This document shows positions 10,691-21,445 of a stretch of DNA of 64,000 nucleotides, in pieces (the stretch's first letter is position 1; each line of letters begins with the position of its first letter). A model generated the notes under the pieces. The model was not told the origin of the DNA. It did no database searches and saw only the letters and a program-made list of their open reading frames with translations. The translations under genes were made by a program, and so were the position numbers. Origin of the DNA: Anniella stebbinsi (lineage: Eukaryota > Chordata > Lepidosauria > Squamata > Anniellidae); assembly GCA_029215795.1 (NCBI GenBank), contig JARDYH010000002.1, positions 277,520,310 to 277,584,309 on the forward strand, read 5' to 3'.

Positions 10691-11599
10691 CAAGGCTTTT
10701 ATCCTGGGATCAAGATTGATTACTCACGGAAGTTTGCATGTCATTTACATGATGTTGTCAACCTCTAGGACCTCTCCCATGCTTTGTGAACATTTCCGCA
10801 GCTTTATTTGTAACAGGATAATGAGCTATTTAAAAGTCATGATTTGAATCTCAACATGTAATGACAGAGTTGTACTATTACAACAGCACCATCTAGTCAT
10901 TGTATAATGAACATATAGAACTTGCCGATAAAGGAAATCCCCAGGGAAAAACAAGGGGAAGTGCATTTAAAGGGCCAATCTTAATCCTGCAAAGAATCTG
11001 GAAGCAGAAGCTCCGGTAAAGTTGTGGGATAAAAAGCTTGGTGTAGAGCTTAAGGTCTGTTTGGGGTAAAGACCTACACATTTTCTGAAGTCCAGGGCTA
11101 TCTCCAAATTTATCTTGGAATAAGCAACAGCCATTAGTTAAACTAAGTGTACAGAAGGGGAAATAACTGGTTGAAAGCCACTTAGAGTGCTGACTTGCCG
11201 CCGTGCTCACAATGATTGTCTGCCTTTCAGAAAAATAACAAGAACAGTTCGAGAAAATCAATACCGGTATTTCCCCCCCTCTGCTCATTTATTTAATGTG
11301 GCAGGAAATACATAACCATCTATTTAATCCAAGGTGTGACTTTCTGGGACATATACTATGCTGGTAAATGTGCTTCCTTTCTTAATTTGATCTGCTCAGG
11401 GCAATTCTGATCAGGAAAATGGCAAAGGGAAAAGGATTAATCGTTCCCTCCTCTTATAACAATGCCCTGGTCAAGGCTTCTGCCTGCCTCTTTCTTGCAG
11501 ACTGCAATCACACATAAGAATATGGTTGTTCTGATACAGAGCTTCTCTACATGAGTGATTTATTGAACTCTCATGATTTACCACTCATGTAAGTTCATA
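10691..11599. other. Unrecognised sequence
   Basis: Nothing recognisable. A 131-codon open frame on the minus strand (10893-11288) has no domain I know and no supporting context. Confidence 0.35.
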
Positions 11600-11929
11600 G
11601 GTTCTTTACATGGTGCTGGCAACCTTATTCTCCAAGAAATAAGAGAAGGTGAAGAGTTCTTAGACAGAATGGTGGAACTGCAACAGCAATAAGAAGTACA
11701 AGAGATGGAAGAGCAACAGCAAGGTGAAGCAGAAGTGGAGAATGCTGAGGTGAGGAGAGCCAATGAAGAGGAGACTCCCTGGAAAAGGGTGACAGCTAGG
11801 AGTAGGAGAATTAGAAGACACTCTGCGCCAGCAGAACCACTAGAGCGATGTAACCACTTTTAGCTACTGGATGATGAGACTGGAGGATAGCCTGCAGAGG
11901 AAGAATTACAGGGAACCCCATGCAACAGT
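11600..11929 (+). pseudogene. CR1 ORF1, N-terminal part
   Basis: One frame reads EFLDRMVELQQQ, a stop, EVQEMEEQQQGEAEV..., then ETPWKRVTARSRR and RHSAPAEPLERCNHF, a stop, LLDDE. The acidic, Gln-rich coiled-coil-like stretch followed by a TPWxxVTxRxRR box and a LLDDE-like box is the usual order in CR1 ORF1, the nucleic-acid-binding protein of this LINE. Two in-frame stops show it is dead. It breaks at 11929, where an L2 inserted; the rest of ORF1 resumes at 13471. Confidence 0.75.
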
Positions 11930-13253
11930 AGCAAATGTTCCATTCCTGGGCAAGGTCCTGGAGCGGGTGGTTGCGAGCCAGCTCCAGGCACTCTTGGATG
12001 AGACTGATTATCTGGATCCATTTCAGTCAGGTTTCAGGCCTGGTTTTGGTACGGAAACAGCCTTGGTCGCCCTGTATGATGACCTATGTCGGGAGAAAGA
12101 CAGTGGGAGTGTGACTCTGTTGATTCTCCTTGATCTCTCAGCAGCTTTCGATACCATTGACCATGGTATCCTTCTGGGATAACTGGCTGAGTTGGGAGTG
12201 GGAGGCACTGCATTGCAGTGGTTCCGCTCCTACTTGGGGGGTCAGCTCCAGAAGGTGGTGCTTGGAGAACATTGCTCGGCCCCGTGGATTCTCCAGTATG
12301 GGGTACCGCAGGGGTCAGTTTTGTCCCCCATGCTGTTCAACATCTACATGAAACTGTTGGGTGCGGTCATCTGGAGTTTTGGAGTGCGTTGTCATCAGTA
12401 CGCTGATGACACGCAGCTCTATTTCTCCTTTTCATCTTCATCAGGTGAGGCTGTGAGTGTGCTGAACCAGTGCCTGGCTGCGACAATAGACTGGATGAGG
12501 GCTAATAAACTGAAACTCAATCCAGACAAGACTGAGACGCTGTTAGTGGGTGGTTCCGCTGACCAGATGGAGGGTGTTCAACCTGTTCTGGATGGGGTTG
12601 CACTCCCCTTGAAGGAGCGGGTTTGTAGCTTGGGGGTTCTCCTAGAACCATCTCTGTCACTTGAGGCACAGGTGGCCTCAGTGGTACGGAGTGCCTTCTA
12701 CCAACTTCGGTTGATGGCCCAGCTACGTCCCTATCTGGACAGGGATAACCTGGCTTCAGTTGTCCATGCTCTGGTAACCTCCAAGTTAGATTACTGCAAT
12801 GCACTCTACGTGGGGCTGCCTTTGAATGTGGTTCGGAAGCTGCAGCTTGTGCAAAATGCAGCGGCCAGATTGATAACTGGAACCAGTAGGTTCGAACATA
12901 TAAGACCTACTCTGGCCCGCTTGCATTAGCTGCCTGTATGTTTCCGAGCCCGGTTCAAGGTGCTGGTTTTAACCTATAAAGCCTTACACGGCTTGGGACC
13001 ACAATACCTGATGGAACGCCTTTCCCAACATAAACCTACCCGAACACTACATTCAACATCTAAGGCCCTCCTCCGAGTGCCTCCTCCGAGGGAAGCTCGG
13101 AGGTCAGCAACAAGAGAGAGGGCCTTCTCTGTGGTGGCCCCCCAATTGTGGAATGATCTCCCCGATGAGGCCCGCCTGGTGCCAACATTTTTATCTTTTT
13201 GGCGCCAGGTCAAGACTTTCCTCTTCTCTCAGGCATTTGGCAATATCTGAGGA
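11930..13253 (+). pseudogene. L2 ORF2, reverse transcriptase to C-terminus
   Basis: The reverse transcriptase copies element RNA into DNA at the target nick. The frame starts at VPFLGKVLERVV and includes FQSGFRPGFGTETAL, motif A LLDLSAAFDTIDH (~12127-12165), VPQGSVLSP and the catalytic box YADDTQLY (~12399). It continues through the L2-type C-terminus (LDYCNALYVGLP, AARLITGTSR, TYKALHGLGPQYL, FSVVAPQLWNDLP) to a stop at 13250-13252. Only two premature stops occur, TAA at 12180 and TAG at 12927 (where Trp is usual in LHWLPV), with no frameshift. The endonuclease and N-terminus are lost by 5' truncation. It is by far the least decayed LINE fragment here. Confidence 0.92.
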
Positions 13254-13464
13254 GCCTGGGTTTGTTTTGTTTTGTTTTGTTTTTGTAGCTTTTTGAAGTG
13301 TTGTAGTGGTTTTTAAATGTACAGATTGTGTGTATGTTGTATGTTTTTGCTGTTTTAATTTTTGTATATTGTTTTTAATTGTTTTTAATCCTATGTAAAC
13401 CGCCCAGAGAGCTTCGGCTATGGGGCGGTATACAAATGTAATAAATAAAATAAATAAATAAATA
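11930..13464 (+). mobile_element. 5'-truncated L2 LINE inserted in the CR1
   Basis: It begins inside the reverse transcriptase and runs through the 3' UTR (CCAGAGAGCTTCGGCTATGG at 13405) to a (TAAA)n tail. AACAGT flanks both sides (11924-11929 and 13465-13470), a likely short target duplication. CR1 ORF1 sequence is found on each side, so the L2 inserted after the CR1. Confidence 0.85.
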
Positions 13465-13470
13465 AACAGT

Positions 13471-14016
13471 GAGCAAGAGGCAGAAGGTCAGTTGACCAAG
13501 GAGAAGAGAACAGTAATCATTGTGGGAGACTCCTTGCTGCATGGGATTGAAACCCAAGTGTGTAGCAAAGAGCCATGGACTCACCAGGTATGCTGTCTCC
13601 ATGGAGGACAGTTTAGAGATGTGACTGAAGGGTTGCCAAAGTTCTTAAAGCCCACTGACACATATCCTTTTCTTCTCGTCCGTGTGAGAACAAATGATAC
13701 TGACAAGTGGAGCTACAAAGAAATCATGTCAGACTTTGATGCTCTGGGAAGGAAACTCAAGAACCTTGGGGCCCAGATAGTTTTCTCATCCATCCTCCCA
13801 GTTCTTAGAAGAGGAATAGAAAGGGAGAGAAAAATGCTCTGGGTGAATGACTGGCTCCAAAGGTGGTGCTGACGTGAGAGATTCAGATTCTGGGACCAAG
13901 GGTTACACTACTTGGAAGATGTACTGCTGGCAAGGGACGGGTTGCACCTCACAAGGGCTGGGAAGAATGTGTTTGGCCACAGCATGAAGAATTTCATCAG
14001 GAGGGCTTTAAATTGA
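13471..14016 (+). pseudogene. CR1 ORF1 esterase (SGNH-type) domain
   Basis: Reads KRTVIIVGDSLLHGIE (block with the nucleophile Ser), VCCLHGGQFRDVTEGLP, LVRVRTNDTD (usual form GTNDT, so Gly is replaced by Arg), GAQIVFSSILPV, a premature TGA at 13870-13872, then LLARDGLHLTRAGKNVFGH (Asp/His block) and a natural stop after RRALN at 14014-14016. This is the esterase domain of CR1 ORF1. Its role in retrotransposition is thought to involve membrane or lipid association, but this is not settled. One stop and one oxyanion-block change make this copy inactive. Confidence 0.88.
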
Positions 14017-14246
14017 ATTCTATGGGGGAGGGAGACGTAAACTTTGAGGCAACAATGGATGAAGGCTTATGCACCATAACAGAGAGAAGAGCTCTAATAG
14101 CGCCCAAAAATAGTCTTCACAATAAAGTAGGAAAGAAGCCAGACCATAAAGCACATGGTCTTTGATATCTATATACTAATGCCCAGAGTATGGGAAACAA
14201 ATAGAACGAACTCAAACTCTTAATACATGAAGGCAAATACGACTTG
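14017..14246 (+). pseudogene. CR1 ORF1-ORF2 junction and start of the endonuclease
   Basis: After the ORF1 stop a linker leads to YLYTNAQSMGNK (near 14170) and NELKLLIHEGKYDLIG, the N-terminal strand region of the CR1 apurinic-like endonuclease. The reading stops at 14251, where an LTR interrupts it, and continues as ITETWWDD at 15256. Confidence 0.78.
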
Positions 14247-15255
14247 ATAGGTGTCATGTGTAGGTCTTCAATCAAGGCTGGAGGCCTTGTTGAATGTTAG
14301 GTACTTTTGTTAGGAATAGTTTTGGAATGTCTGTGCAAGCAGTTCTCTGTCAGAGTTTCCCACAGAAGTAGCTTGCTGCACTCCCTGTCTTGGCCTTGAA
14401 GCTGTGAGGTTTCCCTGGGAACCTGAATGTGGTACGATTGGGGGGGCCACTTTTAGAAGCTGTCACTCAGATTGTAGCATCATTGTAGTGGGTGGAGCAA
14501 TCTCGCCCTGTTGGCACATGGGCATGGGTCAGAGGACCTGTCTGTCAAGTGGCTTTGAATAGGCCAGGCCTTAGTATATAATAGCTGGAGCAAGGCTGAA
14601 GAGCTTTGCTAGAGATCATCTTTTGACGCAAGACCTGAAATTCCTCCTGTAGGATTCCATATGTTTGGAGCTTTGGAAGCACTCCGCACATGCTCTCTCT
14701 CTCTTGCTATTTGGACTCTGGATTTCTAAGGATTGTGCCATGGAAAGTACTGTGAGGCTTTTCATGGACTTTAACTTGCATTTGCTGTGGATTGTGTTTT
14801 GGCCAGACTCAGGTGGCAGGGAGTTGCCAGTCCTTAGCAGAAGGATGGGACTCCTGTGCCTGAGGTTTTACCTTCCCTGTGATCATGCTTATTTTGGTCA
14901 GCTCAGCATTTGGCAGGCTGTGTTTGATTGGTGCATGATTAGTCTCTGCCTGGCTCTGGTGGCTCAGAGCATAAGTGTTTTCCCCTTCCTGGTATTTTGT
15001 TTAGGTTTTGCACATATCCCTCGAGGTGCCAGCGTATGTGGCATCTGCAGAAGCTCAAATCGGATGGTGGCTAACCTTGCCCCACCCCACCCCCGAGTGA
15101 TTGCCTTAAGGATCGTATCAGGAAAGGAGACTAAAGCTTTCTAACCATCGTTCAGCTTTAAGTGGTGTTGTTTGGATAATGTAACCATAGTGTCTCATGT
15201 CAGTTTGCCAGTACGTGTGAATGCCAAAGGGAATGGACATGCTCACGACAATAGG
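14247..15255 (+). mobile_element. Solo LTR with 5-bp target duplication, inside the CR1
   Basis: The LTR spans 14252-15250 (999 bp), from TGTCATGTG to CTCACGACA, with TGTC/GACA short inverted ends. It is flanked by ATAGG duplicated at 14247-14251 and 15251-15255. The endonuclease frame is continuous once it is removed (DLIG, then ITETWWDD). A TATA-like box, AGTATATAATAGC, lies near 14573. No internal proviral sequence remains, so it is a recombination product between two LTRs. A second, clipped copy lies at 6128-7205. Coding capacity: none. Confidence 0.9.
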
Positions 15256-16051
15256 TATAACTGAAACTTGGTGGGATGACTCCATGAGTGGAATATAGCA
15301 ATTGAAGGGTATAACTTGTTCAAAAAGAACAAAAGAATTAGAAAGGGAGGCAGAGTTGCAATATATGTTGAAAAATACTTAATCCCTGCTCAAAAATACA
15401 GGAAGATGAGCCTGGTAGTCCCATTGAGAGTATATGGATTAAAATTAATGGGGCAAGGAATAAAAGGAACATGATAGTCGGAGTCTATCACCAACCACCC
15501 AATCAAGGAGATAAGGCTGAATTTTTTTATAAGCAAATTGCCAGTATTTCAAGGAAGTGCAATGTAATAGTAATGGGGGGCTTCAATTACCCCGATATCT
15601 GTTGGAAGAGAAATTCTGCCAAAAGTGACCCCCTCCAAGAAATTCCTGACATGTGTGGCTGATGACTTTCTCCTACAGAAAGTGGAGGAAAGAACTAGAG
15701 GATTGGATATACTTGACTTGATACTGACTAATAGGGATGACTTAGTGGATAAAGTGGCAATTACGGGAACTGCGGGGGAAAGCAACCATGCTCTTCATTT
15801 TAAAGGAAGCAAAAGCTGAGAGTAGCCATATGCGGATTTTAGTAAAGCTGATTTTAATAAACTCCAACCTATGATAAGTAAGGTCCCATGGCAAGTAACC
15901 CTAATGAAAAAAGGAGTCCAAGATGAGTGGGAGTTTTTAAAAAAGGAAATTTTAAAAACACAATTCCAAACAATTCCAACTAGGAAAAAAGATAGAAGAC
16001 AACAGAATAAACCAATGTGGCTCCACAAAAAGCGTATAGATGATCTGAAAA
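15256..16051 (+). pseudogene. CR1 ORF2 endonuclease domain, decayed
   Basis: Continues the frame as ITETWWDDS (with the catalytic-type Glu), then VGVYHQPPNQGDK, VIVMGGFNYPDICWKRN and LDILDLILTN. The usual GDFN metal-site Asp is Gly here (GGFN). A frameshift near 15630 and several stops break it. The linker before the reverse transcriptase follows (KVPWQVTLMKKGVQDEWEFLKKEI) and is interrupted at 16051 by a MITE. Its function in an intact CR1 would be to nick target DNA. Confidence 0.85.
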
Positions 16052-16379
16052 TAGGCTGACCATATGAAAAGGAGGACAGGGCTCATGAAACTTTAATAGT
16101 TGCTGAAAAAAGGGAATTTCAGCCAGGGTCATTTGTTTGCAATTAGTTCCTGATGAAATTCCCTCTTCATCACGACAGTTAAAGTTGCAGGGGCCCTGCC
16201 CTCTTTTGTAAATGGTCACTCTAGTATAGTGCCTGCAACTTTAACTGTGGTGATGAAGAGGGAATTTTACCAGGAACTAATTGCATACAAATGACACTGG
16301 CTGAAATTCCCTTTTCTCTACAACTGTTAAAGTTACATGAGCCCTGTCCTCCTTTTCATATGGTCAGCCTATCTGAAAA
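16044..16379. mobile_element. Foldback MITE, copy 4, inside CR1 ORF2
   Basis: The element is 320 bp (16052-16371) with TAGGCTGACCATATG ends. It has perfect 8-bp duplications TCTGAAAA at 16044-16051 and 16372-16379. The CR1 reading resumes directly after it. Confidence 0.94.
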
Positions 16380-16851
16380 CAAAAAAGGACACATATAGGA
16401 AGTGGAGGAAGGCCAGGCTACAAAAGAAGAGTACAGTCAGGTAGCACAGAAGTGCAGGAATGACATCAGGAAGGCTAAATCTGAGAATGAGCTAAGGCTA
16501 GAGAGGAATGCTGAAAGCTCAGTCTTCTCCCAAAAGCAAGTCTATGACCCACCCACCCCGGCAAACAAATCTGATAGGGGACTCAGAGTACAGGACATGA
16601 AATAATGGGCTGAAGTTACAGGAAGCCAGATTCCAGTTGGGCATCAGGAAAAACTTCCTGACTGTTAGAGCAGTACAACAATGGAACCAATTACCTAGGG
16701 AGGTTATGGGCTCTCCTACACTAGCGGCCTTCAAGAGGCAGCTGGACAACCATCTGTCAGATATGCTTTAAGGTGGATTCCTGCATTGAGTAGGGGGTTG
16801 GATTTGATGGCCTTACAGGCCCCTTCCAACTCTACTTTCTATGATTCTATG
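16380..16851 (+). pseudogene. CR1 ORF2 linker joined to the CR1 3' end (RT deleted)
   Basis: The linker (RNDIRKAKSENELRLE) runs to about 16600 and then passes straight into the CR1 3' terminal region: AAAAACTTCCTGACTGTTAG, the GGAGGTTATGGGCTCTCC stretch, GGGTTGGATTTGATGGCC, CCTTCCAACTC and the closing ATTCTATG-type octamer at about 16840-16851. The whole reverse transcriptase is missing. Either this is an internal deletion or a deletion derivative was itself mobilised. Confidence 0.88.
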
Positions 16852-17643
16852 GACTTCCAGTACAACTCCCATGCCTTCCCCTGGTAATCTTGCTTTTTTT
16901 AAAAATGGACAGAACGAAGTATTTAAAATAATTACAGAATTAATTTCACCACTAGATGGTGTTCTTTTATTGAATTTCATGGAACATTGGCTAGAGGGGA
17001 AGCTCACTGCTGCTGTCATGGCTGCCACCACTGGCAGACATGTAGGAAGGTGGGGGTAGGCTACAGGGGCTTGTGGGTACAGGTTTGGGCCTTGCAGGGG
17101 GCTTGGAGGTGGAGGGGAAGATTTGGACCCTACCGTTACACTTGTAATGATGTAATTGGAAGCAAATCAGGGGCTGAATTGGGTTCAGAATAAATTCAGC
17201 TATTTTCAGATTTAGAGTGGGGGAAGAGCTTGGTTTGTCTCTATTACTCAGTTGGTGTCCTCACATGCTTTTTCCTACATGGAGATTGATTTTCATGTGA
17301 GAATCCGTGCTATAAAAAGGCCTTAAGATGTCTGCATTTAGTAATGCAACCTTAATATTATAGTGACAATTCCTGTTTTCTTTATACATTTCTTATGCTT
17401 GACTGTGATGATAGAATTAGCTTTGCTTTTAAAGCCAAAATTTTGTCGCTCTCAAATATCCATTCATAATTAATATTTATCGCTTTGCAAAGGGTTAGCT
17501 GAGGCAGTCATATTTTGTTGCTGTTGAATATTTAAAACGGATGCTTTTTTAATCATGTTTACTGCCATACTGGATTTGTACGATTCCTGTAAATCGTCCA
17601 TAGCAGATGCTTACTGTAGCTATTAAGGTGACTTAATCCAAAA
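16852..17643. other. Unrecognised sequence
   Basis: No gene or known repeat recognised. Confidence 0.4.
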
Positions 17644-17979
17644 GTACTAAGTAGGGTGACCAGATAAAATCCAGGTCAGGGCTCATGTAACTTTAACAGT
17701 TGTAGAGAAAAGGGGATTTCAGCCAGTATCATTTGTATGCAATTAGTTCCTGGTGAAATTCCCTCTTCATCACAACTGTTAAAGTTGCAGGGGCCCTGCC
17801 TTCTTTTGTATATGATCACTCTAGTATAGTGCATGCAACTTTAACTGTTGTGATGAAGAGAGAATTTCACCAGGGACTAATTGCATACAAATGACACTTG
17901 CTGAAATCCCCTTTTCTCTACAACTGTTAAAGTTACATGAGCCCTGACCTGGATTTTATCTGGTCACCCTAGTACTAAG
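17644..17979. mobile_element. Foldback MITE, copy 5
   Basis: The element is 320 bp (17652-17971) with TAGGGTGACCAGATAAAATC ends. It has perfect 8-bp duplications GTACTAAG at 17644-17651 and 17972-17979. Confidence 0.94.
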
Positions 17980-18925
17980 GGATTGGAAGTTAGTTGGGTT
18001 CTTACCCCTGCCAACCTTCTGTTTCACTGGCTGAGAAGATATATCTACACACACACATACACACATGCACATTTAGGAACCAATTCCAAAGAGTCTTCTG
18101 AGTCCTAAAGTAAAGCCATGAACTCAGTATACAATCTGCACAGTGCAGTACAATATCGATATACAGCAGAATTGCCAAATTATTAGCAATGCAAATGATA
18201 TCCTCAAGTTCTTTCAGACCCAGGGAACACCTTTGGATATGGCATTATTTGTGATATAGCACTATGCTGAAATTTTCTTCCACTTTTTTTGGAGGGGGCT
18301 ATTCTCATTCAATTTGATAGGAAAGACACTGCTTTTGAAGAAATATTCAAAGGGAAAGAAAATTTCAGTGCACGTGGGGTGTGGCGTTCTTGTGCTTACC
18401 TAAATTATCAGGTGGCTGAGGTGTGTGTGTGTGTGTGTCCTGTGTTTCATTGTACAATCATCTCTCTGGCAACCGGCAGCCTCCTTGGCTTCTGGCACTT
18501 CCAGGAAATTGAGCAGGAGGTGGCATGAGACAATTCCTTCTATGAGCCTTTTTCAGGGAGTGGTAGGACTTTTTTTCTGTTTAGAGGTCCATAGGATTGC
18601 ATCCTTAATTCATCTTTGCAATTAATGTCCACATTTTAAAAAACAATTCAAATAGCTGGGGGTGGGGGAATGCAGATATTTATTTGGATTACGTTACATT
18701 ACATTAATGCCAATGGGAGTTTTCCTTCTGATGCAGAGAGCATCTTTGGCGGATCAATTTCTGTCAGAAGTACAGCCGGGGAGGAAAGGGTTAAACTCTC
18801 CCCTCTTGCTGTAATTTAAGTAATTATGAAACTCCACCCCAAGGCTGCTATTTGCAGTCTTTTAAAATGCACATTAAATGAAGTCACACTTCATGTTATG
18901 TTTAAGCAGATTTGGAGAGCACCTA
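17980..18925. other. Unrecognised sequence with a short (GT)n
   Basis: A GT repeat lies at 18421-18438, and CA-rich sequence near 18045-18070. Open frames at 18289-18625 cross the GT repeat and look accidental. Confidence 0.4.
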
Positions 18926-19486
18926 GGCCCTTTCTACACCACGGGGTGTAGAGGGAGGGCAAGAGGAAGATCCCAGAATTACCTGCTTTCAGGATCGTCC
19001 TCTTCATTCTTGATGGAGGAAGCGAAAGTTTCACTCCAACGCGCTTGTCGCAGCTGCCATTTCTTCCCCTGGGCCCCGGAGGTTCGCGCATGAACACTCG
19101 TGCACTAAAGTAAGTTTTTTTTAAAAAAAAAACATGTGATTGCCCCCCCTCCACCCCCTCCCTGCCCTCCCGGGAGAGCCGAAACAGGTGCCACCCCCTC
19201 CCCTGATGGGCACGGAGCCATGCGGTGTGGCTCTGTGCCCATTTCTACTGCCGTGCTTACTCGTGAGTAAGCACAGCAGTAGCCGGTACAGGCGCCCACA
19301 TCTTCTGCAGTCCAGGGAAGTTCCCGGGACCACGGAAAAATCAGGTTTTCCCAGGGAGCCCTTATCCCTGGGAAATCCCATGCCCATCCCCCCTGCCCTC
19401 GGGAGTCCCTGCACGTCATCTGAACTCACAGGGACCATCTGGGGACAATACCAGGCCAAGAGCCTGGTGTAGAAATGGCCCTAGTA
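18926..19486. mobile_element. GC-rich non-autonomous DNA element with internal hairpins
   Basis: The ends are near inverted complements: GGCCCTTTCTACACCACGGG at 18927 and GGTGTAGAAATGGCCCTAG at 19467. Inside are two hairpins: GGGCACGGAGCC against GGCTCTGTGCCC (about 19209-19240) and a 36-bp near-palindrome around CTTACTCGTGAGTAAG (19246-19281). Long overlapping open frames on both strands reflect base composition. No protein domain is visible. Confidence 0.65.
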
Positions 19487-20524
19487 TGAAAGAGAAATGG
19501 AGAGCAGCAATTTTTACATATAAGAATTGCACTGCACTTAAGTAAAGTCGGTGACAGTCCCGCATATGATAGTATTGGGGGGGGGGGGGGGGGTGGACAG
19601 AAGATGCCAAGGAACAGTAAACCTGAGGCACTCAAGCCTGCCTGGCTTTGCATAAGATTGAAGTCTGCTGTGAAGCTGTGCATATTTCAGAGGATTCTGG
19701 GGCACATTTTAGGAAATGCACTCAGTTTGCATTGGGAGCCAAAGAGACCTAGTAGGTTTTGCCCTGCGTAAACCAGGACTTGTTATTAAAGTTAAGGGTG
19801 TTTCGGGGGTGCCATTATCCTCAGAGGGGCCCCTAAGGTTCGCTGTGTAGCGCTCCTCTCTATTCACATCCAGCAGGGAAGGAGCAGGTGGTGCCCTAGT
19901 ACAAAAGACCACCCCTAGAACTTGCCCAAATAGAGCTGCCACCTTTTAATATTCTTTATTGCTCCTGTGCCTTTAACATTACCTTAGCAAGTGAAGCCTT
20001 TCTATCATGGACATCAAGAGACAACAATTTCCATATTTCAAGTGGCTGGTAAAAGCACTGGGGCATGGAAATGACACACCAACCTTACCTGTCTTTCAGG
20101 ACAGCTTGTCCACCGTTATAGACTTTTTCATCAAGGAAGCCCTTGAATGCCCTAAAAAGCTTTCAAGGAACACCTCTGGTATTCCACATGATACAGTTTG
20201 GAAACCATCATCTCAAAGAATTTTGCTGCCTGTCCCCTATTTTGTAGTTACATTGTCATGACTGGGAAACATCTGAAAAATACGTTTCAGTGCCATTTAT
20301 GCTCTCATTACCATTCTGAGAAATCTTCCCTAGTGTAAATGACTTCTGGCTAATATATGCTTGTTTGATGTTTGAATGAGCAACCTGGGAGTAGACATGT
20401 ACCGTAAATACCTCCTTATTAATCTCTCAAAAAGTGCCCTTGTCATATTTGCAGGTGTTCAGGGCGTAGTTTTCATTTGGCATTTATGATGTTGCTAGGT
20501 TATTGGTAAGCAGTACAAACAACA
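19487..20524. other. Unrecognised sequence with a G tract
   Basis: A 17-base G run lies at 19577-19593. An 84-codon frame at 20007-20261 starts MDIKRQQFPYFKWLVK but resembles no family I recognise. Confidence 0.4.
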
Positions 20525-20528
20525 AGCA

Positions 20529-20565
<37 letters not shown>

Positions 20566-20600
20566 TTATTTCTTACCCGCCTCTCCGTTTGGCCACGTAG
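20525..20600 (-). mobile_element. L2 3' tail, minus strand
   Basis: An (AAT)n run at 20530-20565 is followed by TTTATTTCTTACCCGCCTCTC, the complement of the GGCGGGTAAGAAATAAATT tail seen at 25587. The coding part is absent. Confidence 0.7.
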
Positions 20601-21279
20601 TTAGACAGCCATGAATTGAAGGTGCCAGCATAATTCTCTTAATCATCTACAAGCGATGCTCGATTGTCTATCTTTTAAAAACCGCCACAGTCTAATTCAG
20701 AAGCAATCTCAGGGCCCAACTACACGTTATACACAAGTGAATGTAAAAAACAAAAAAATCCCGAAGGCCATTTCTTCTAAGGAAAAGCCACTTTGAGAAG
20801 CAGCAGTGAGGAGTGTGCTTAACCCATTCCCAACCCGCTGCTTTCCAAATCGCACCCCAAGCCACCCTCCTACTTGTACGATTTTGCACAGGTGCTGCTG
20901 GCCTTCTCAGGCACACATTTGGAACCCTGTGAGTGGGGAAAGCAGCTTGGGGATTGGTCATTGCAGTGGGAAAGTGGCAGGATGAGAAAGTATGAGTGCT
21001 ACTTTGGTCTCTGCTGGAAAAGATATAGGGAAATATAACTGGATTCCATGAAGTGTTTGATGCCCTTTCTCACTGTCCTTGCACTTATCTGATGCTCCTC
21101 ACTGGAAACAACAACACCGTGCATCATATGCTTCAGCCACACTTAGGGACAAGCAGAAACTACATTGAGTATATAGGTTGCATACCTGGAGTATTACATG
21201 CCTCTCTAGACCAGGCCCAAGAAAATATAATGGGGGGGGGGGTTCTTAAAACCAGCATACCTTACTCATAAACCATCTC
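20601..21279. other. Unrecognised sequence
   Basis: AGGGCCCAACTACACGTTA near 20712 resembles the terminus of the MITE at 44240, but no matching right end was found. A run of nine to ten G lies near 21233. Confidence 0.35.
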
Positions 21280-21445
21280 TTAAGAACATAAGAGCCCTGT
21301 TGGATCAGATCTGAGGCGTAACTAGTCCGGTTTCCAGCCAGATGCCTATGGGAAGCCCACAAGCAGGCATGAGACCACAGCTCTTGCTCTTGCTGCTCCC
21401 CAGTAACTGGTGCTTGGATACACGCTGAATATAGCCATCAATCCA
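21280..21445 (+). repeat. Interspersed repeat with 'GTTGGATCAGA' head, copy 2
   Basis: AAGAACATAAGAGCCCTG, GTTGGATCAGATC, GAAGCCCACAAGCAGGC and ATATAGCCATCAAT follow the same order as 8690-8912. Confidence 0.6.

Noticed and set aside
10893..11288. 131-codon minus-strand frame
   Set aside because: No recognisable domain, no repeat identity and no splice context; expected by chance in 64 kb.
12885..12910. GGTTCGAACA resembling a tRNA B box
   Set aside because: It lies inside the L2 reverse-transcriptase frame; no A box or cloverleaf is seen.
19105..19472. Antiparallel open frames of 104-112 codons
   Set aside because: Base composition of a GC-rich MITE; no recognisable motif.
20713..20961. 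Second copy of the 44240 MITE
   Set aside because: Only the left-end words (GGGCCCAACTACACGTTA) resemble it; no right end or shared interior was found.
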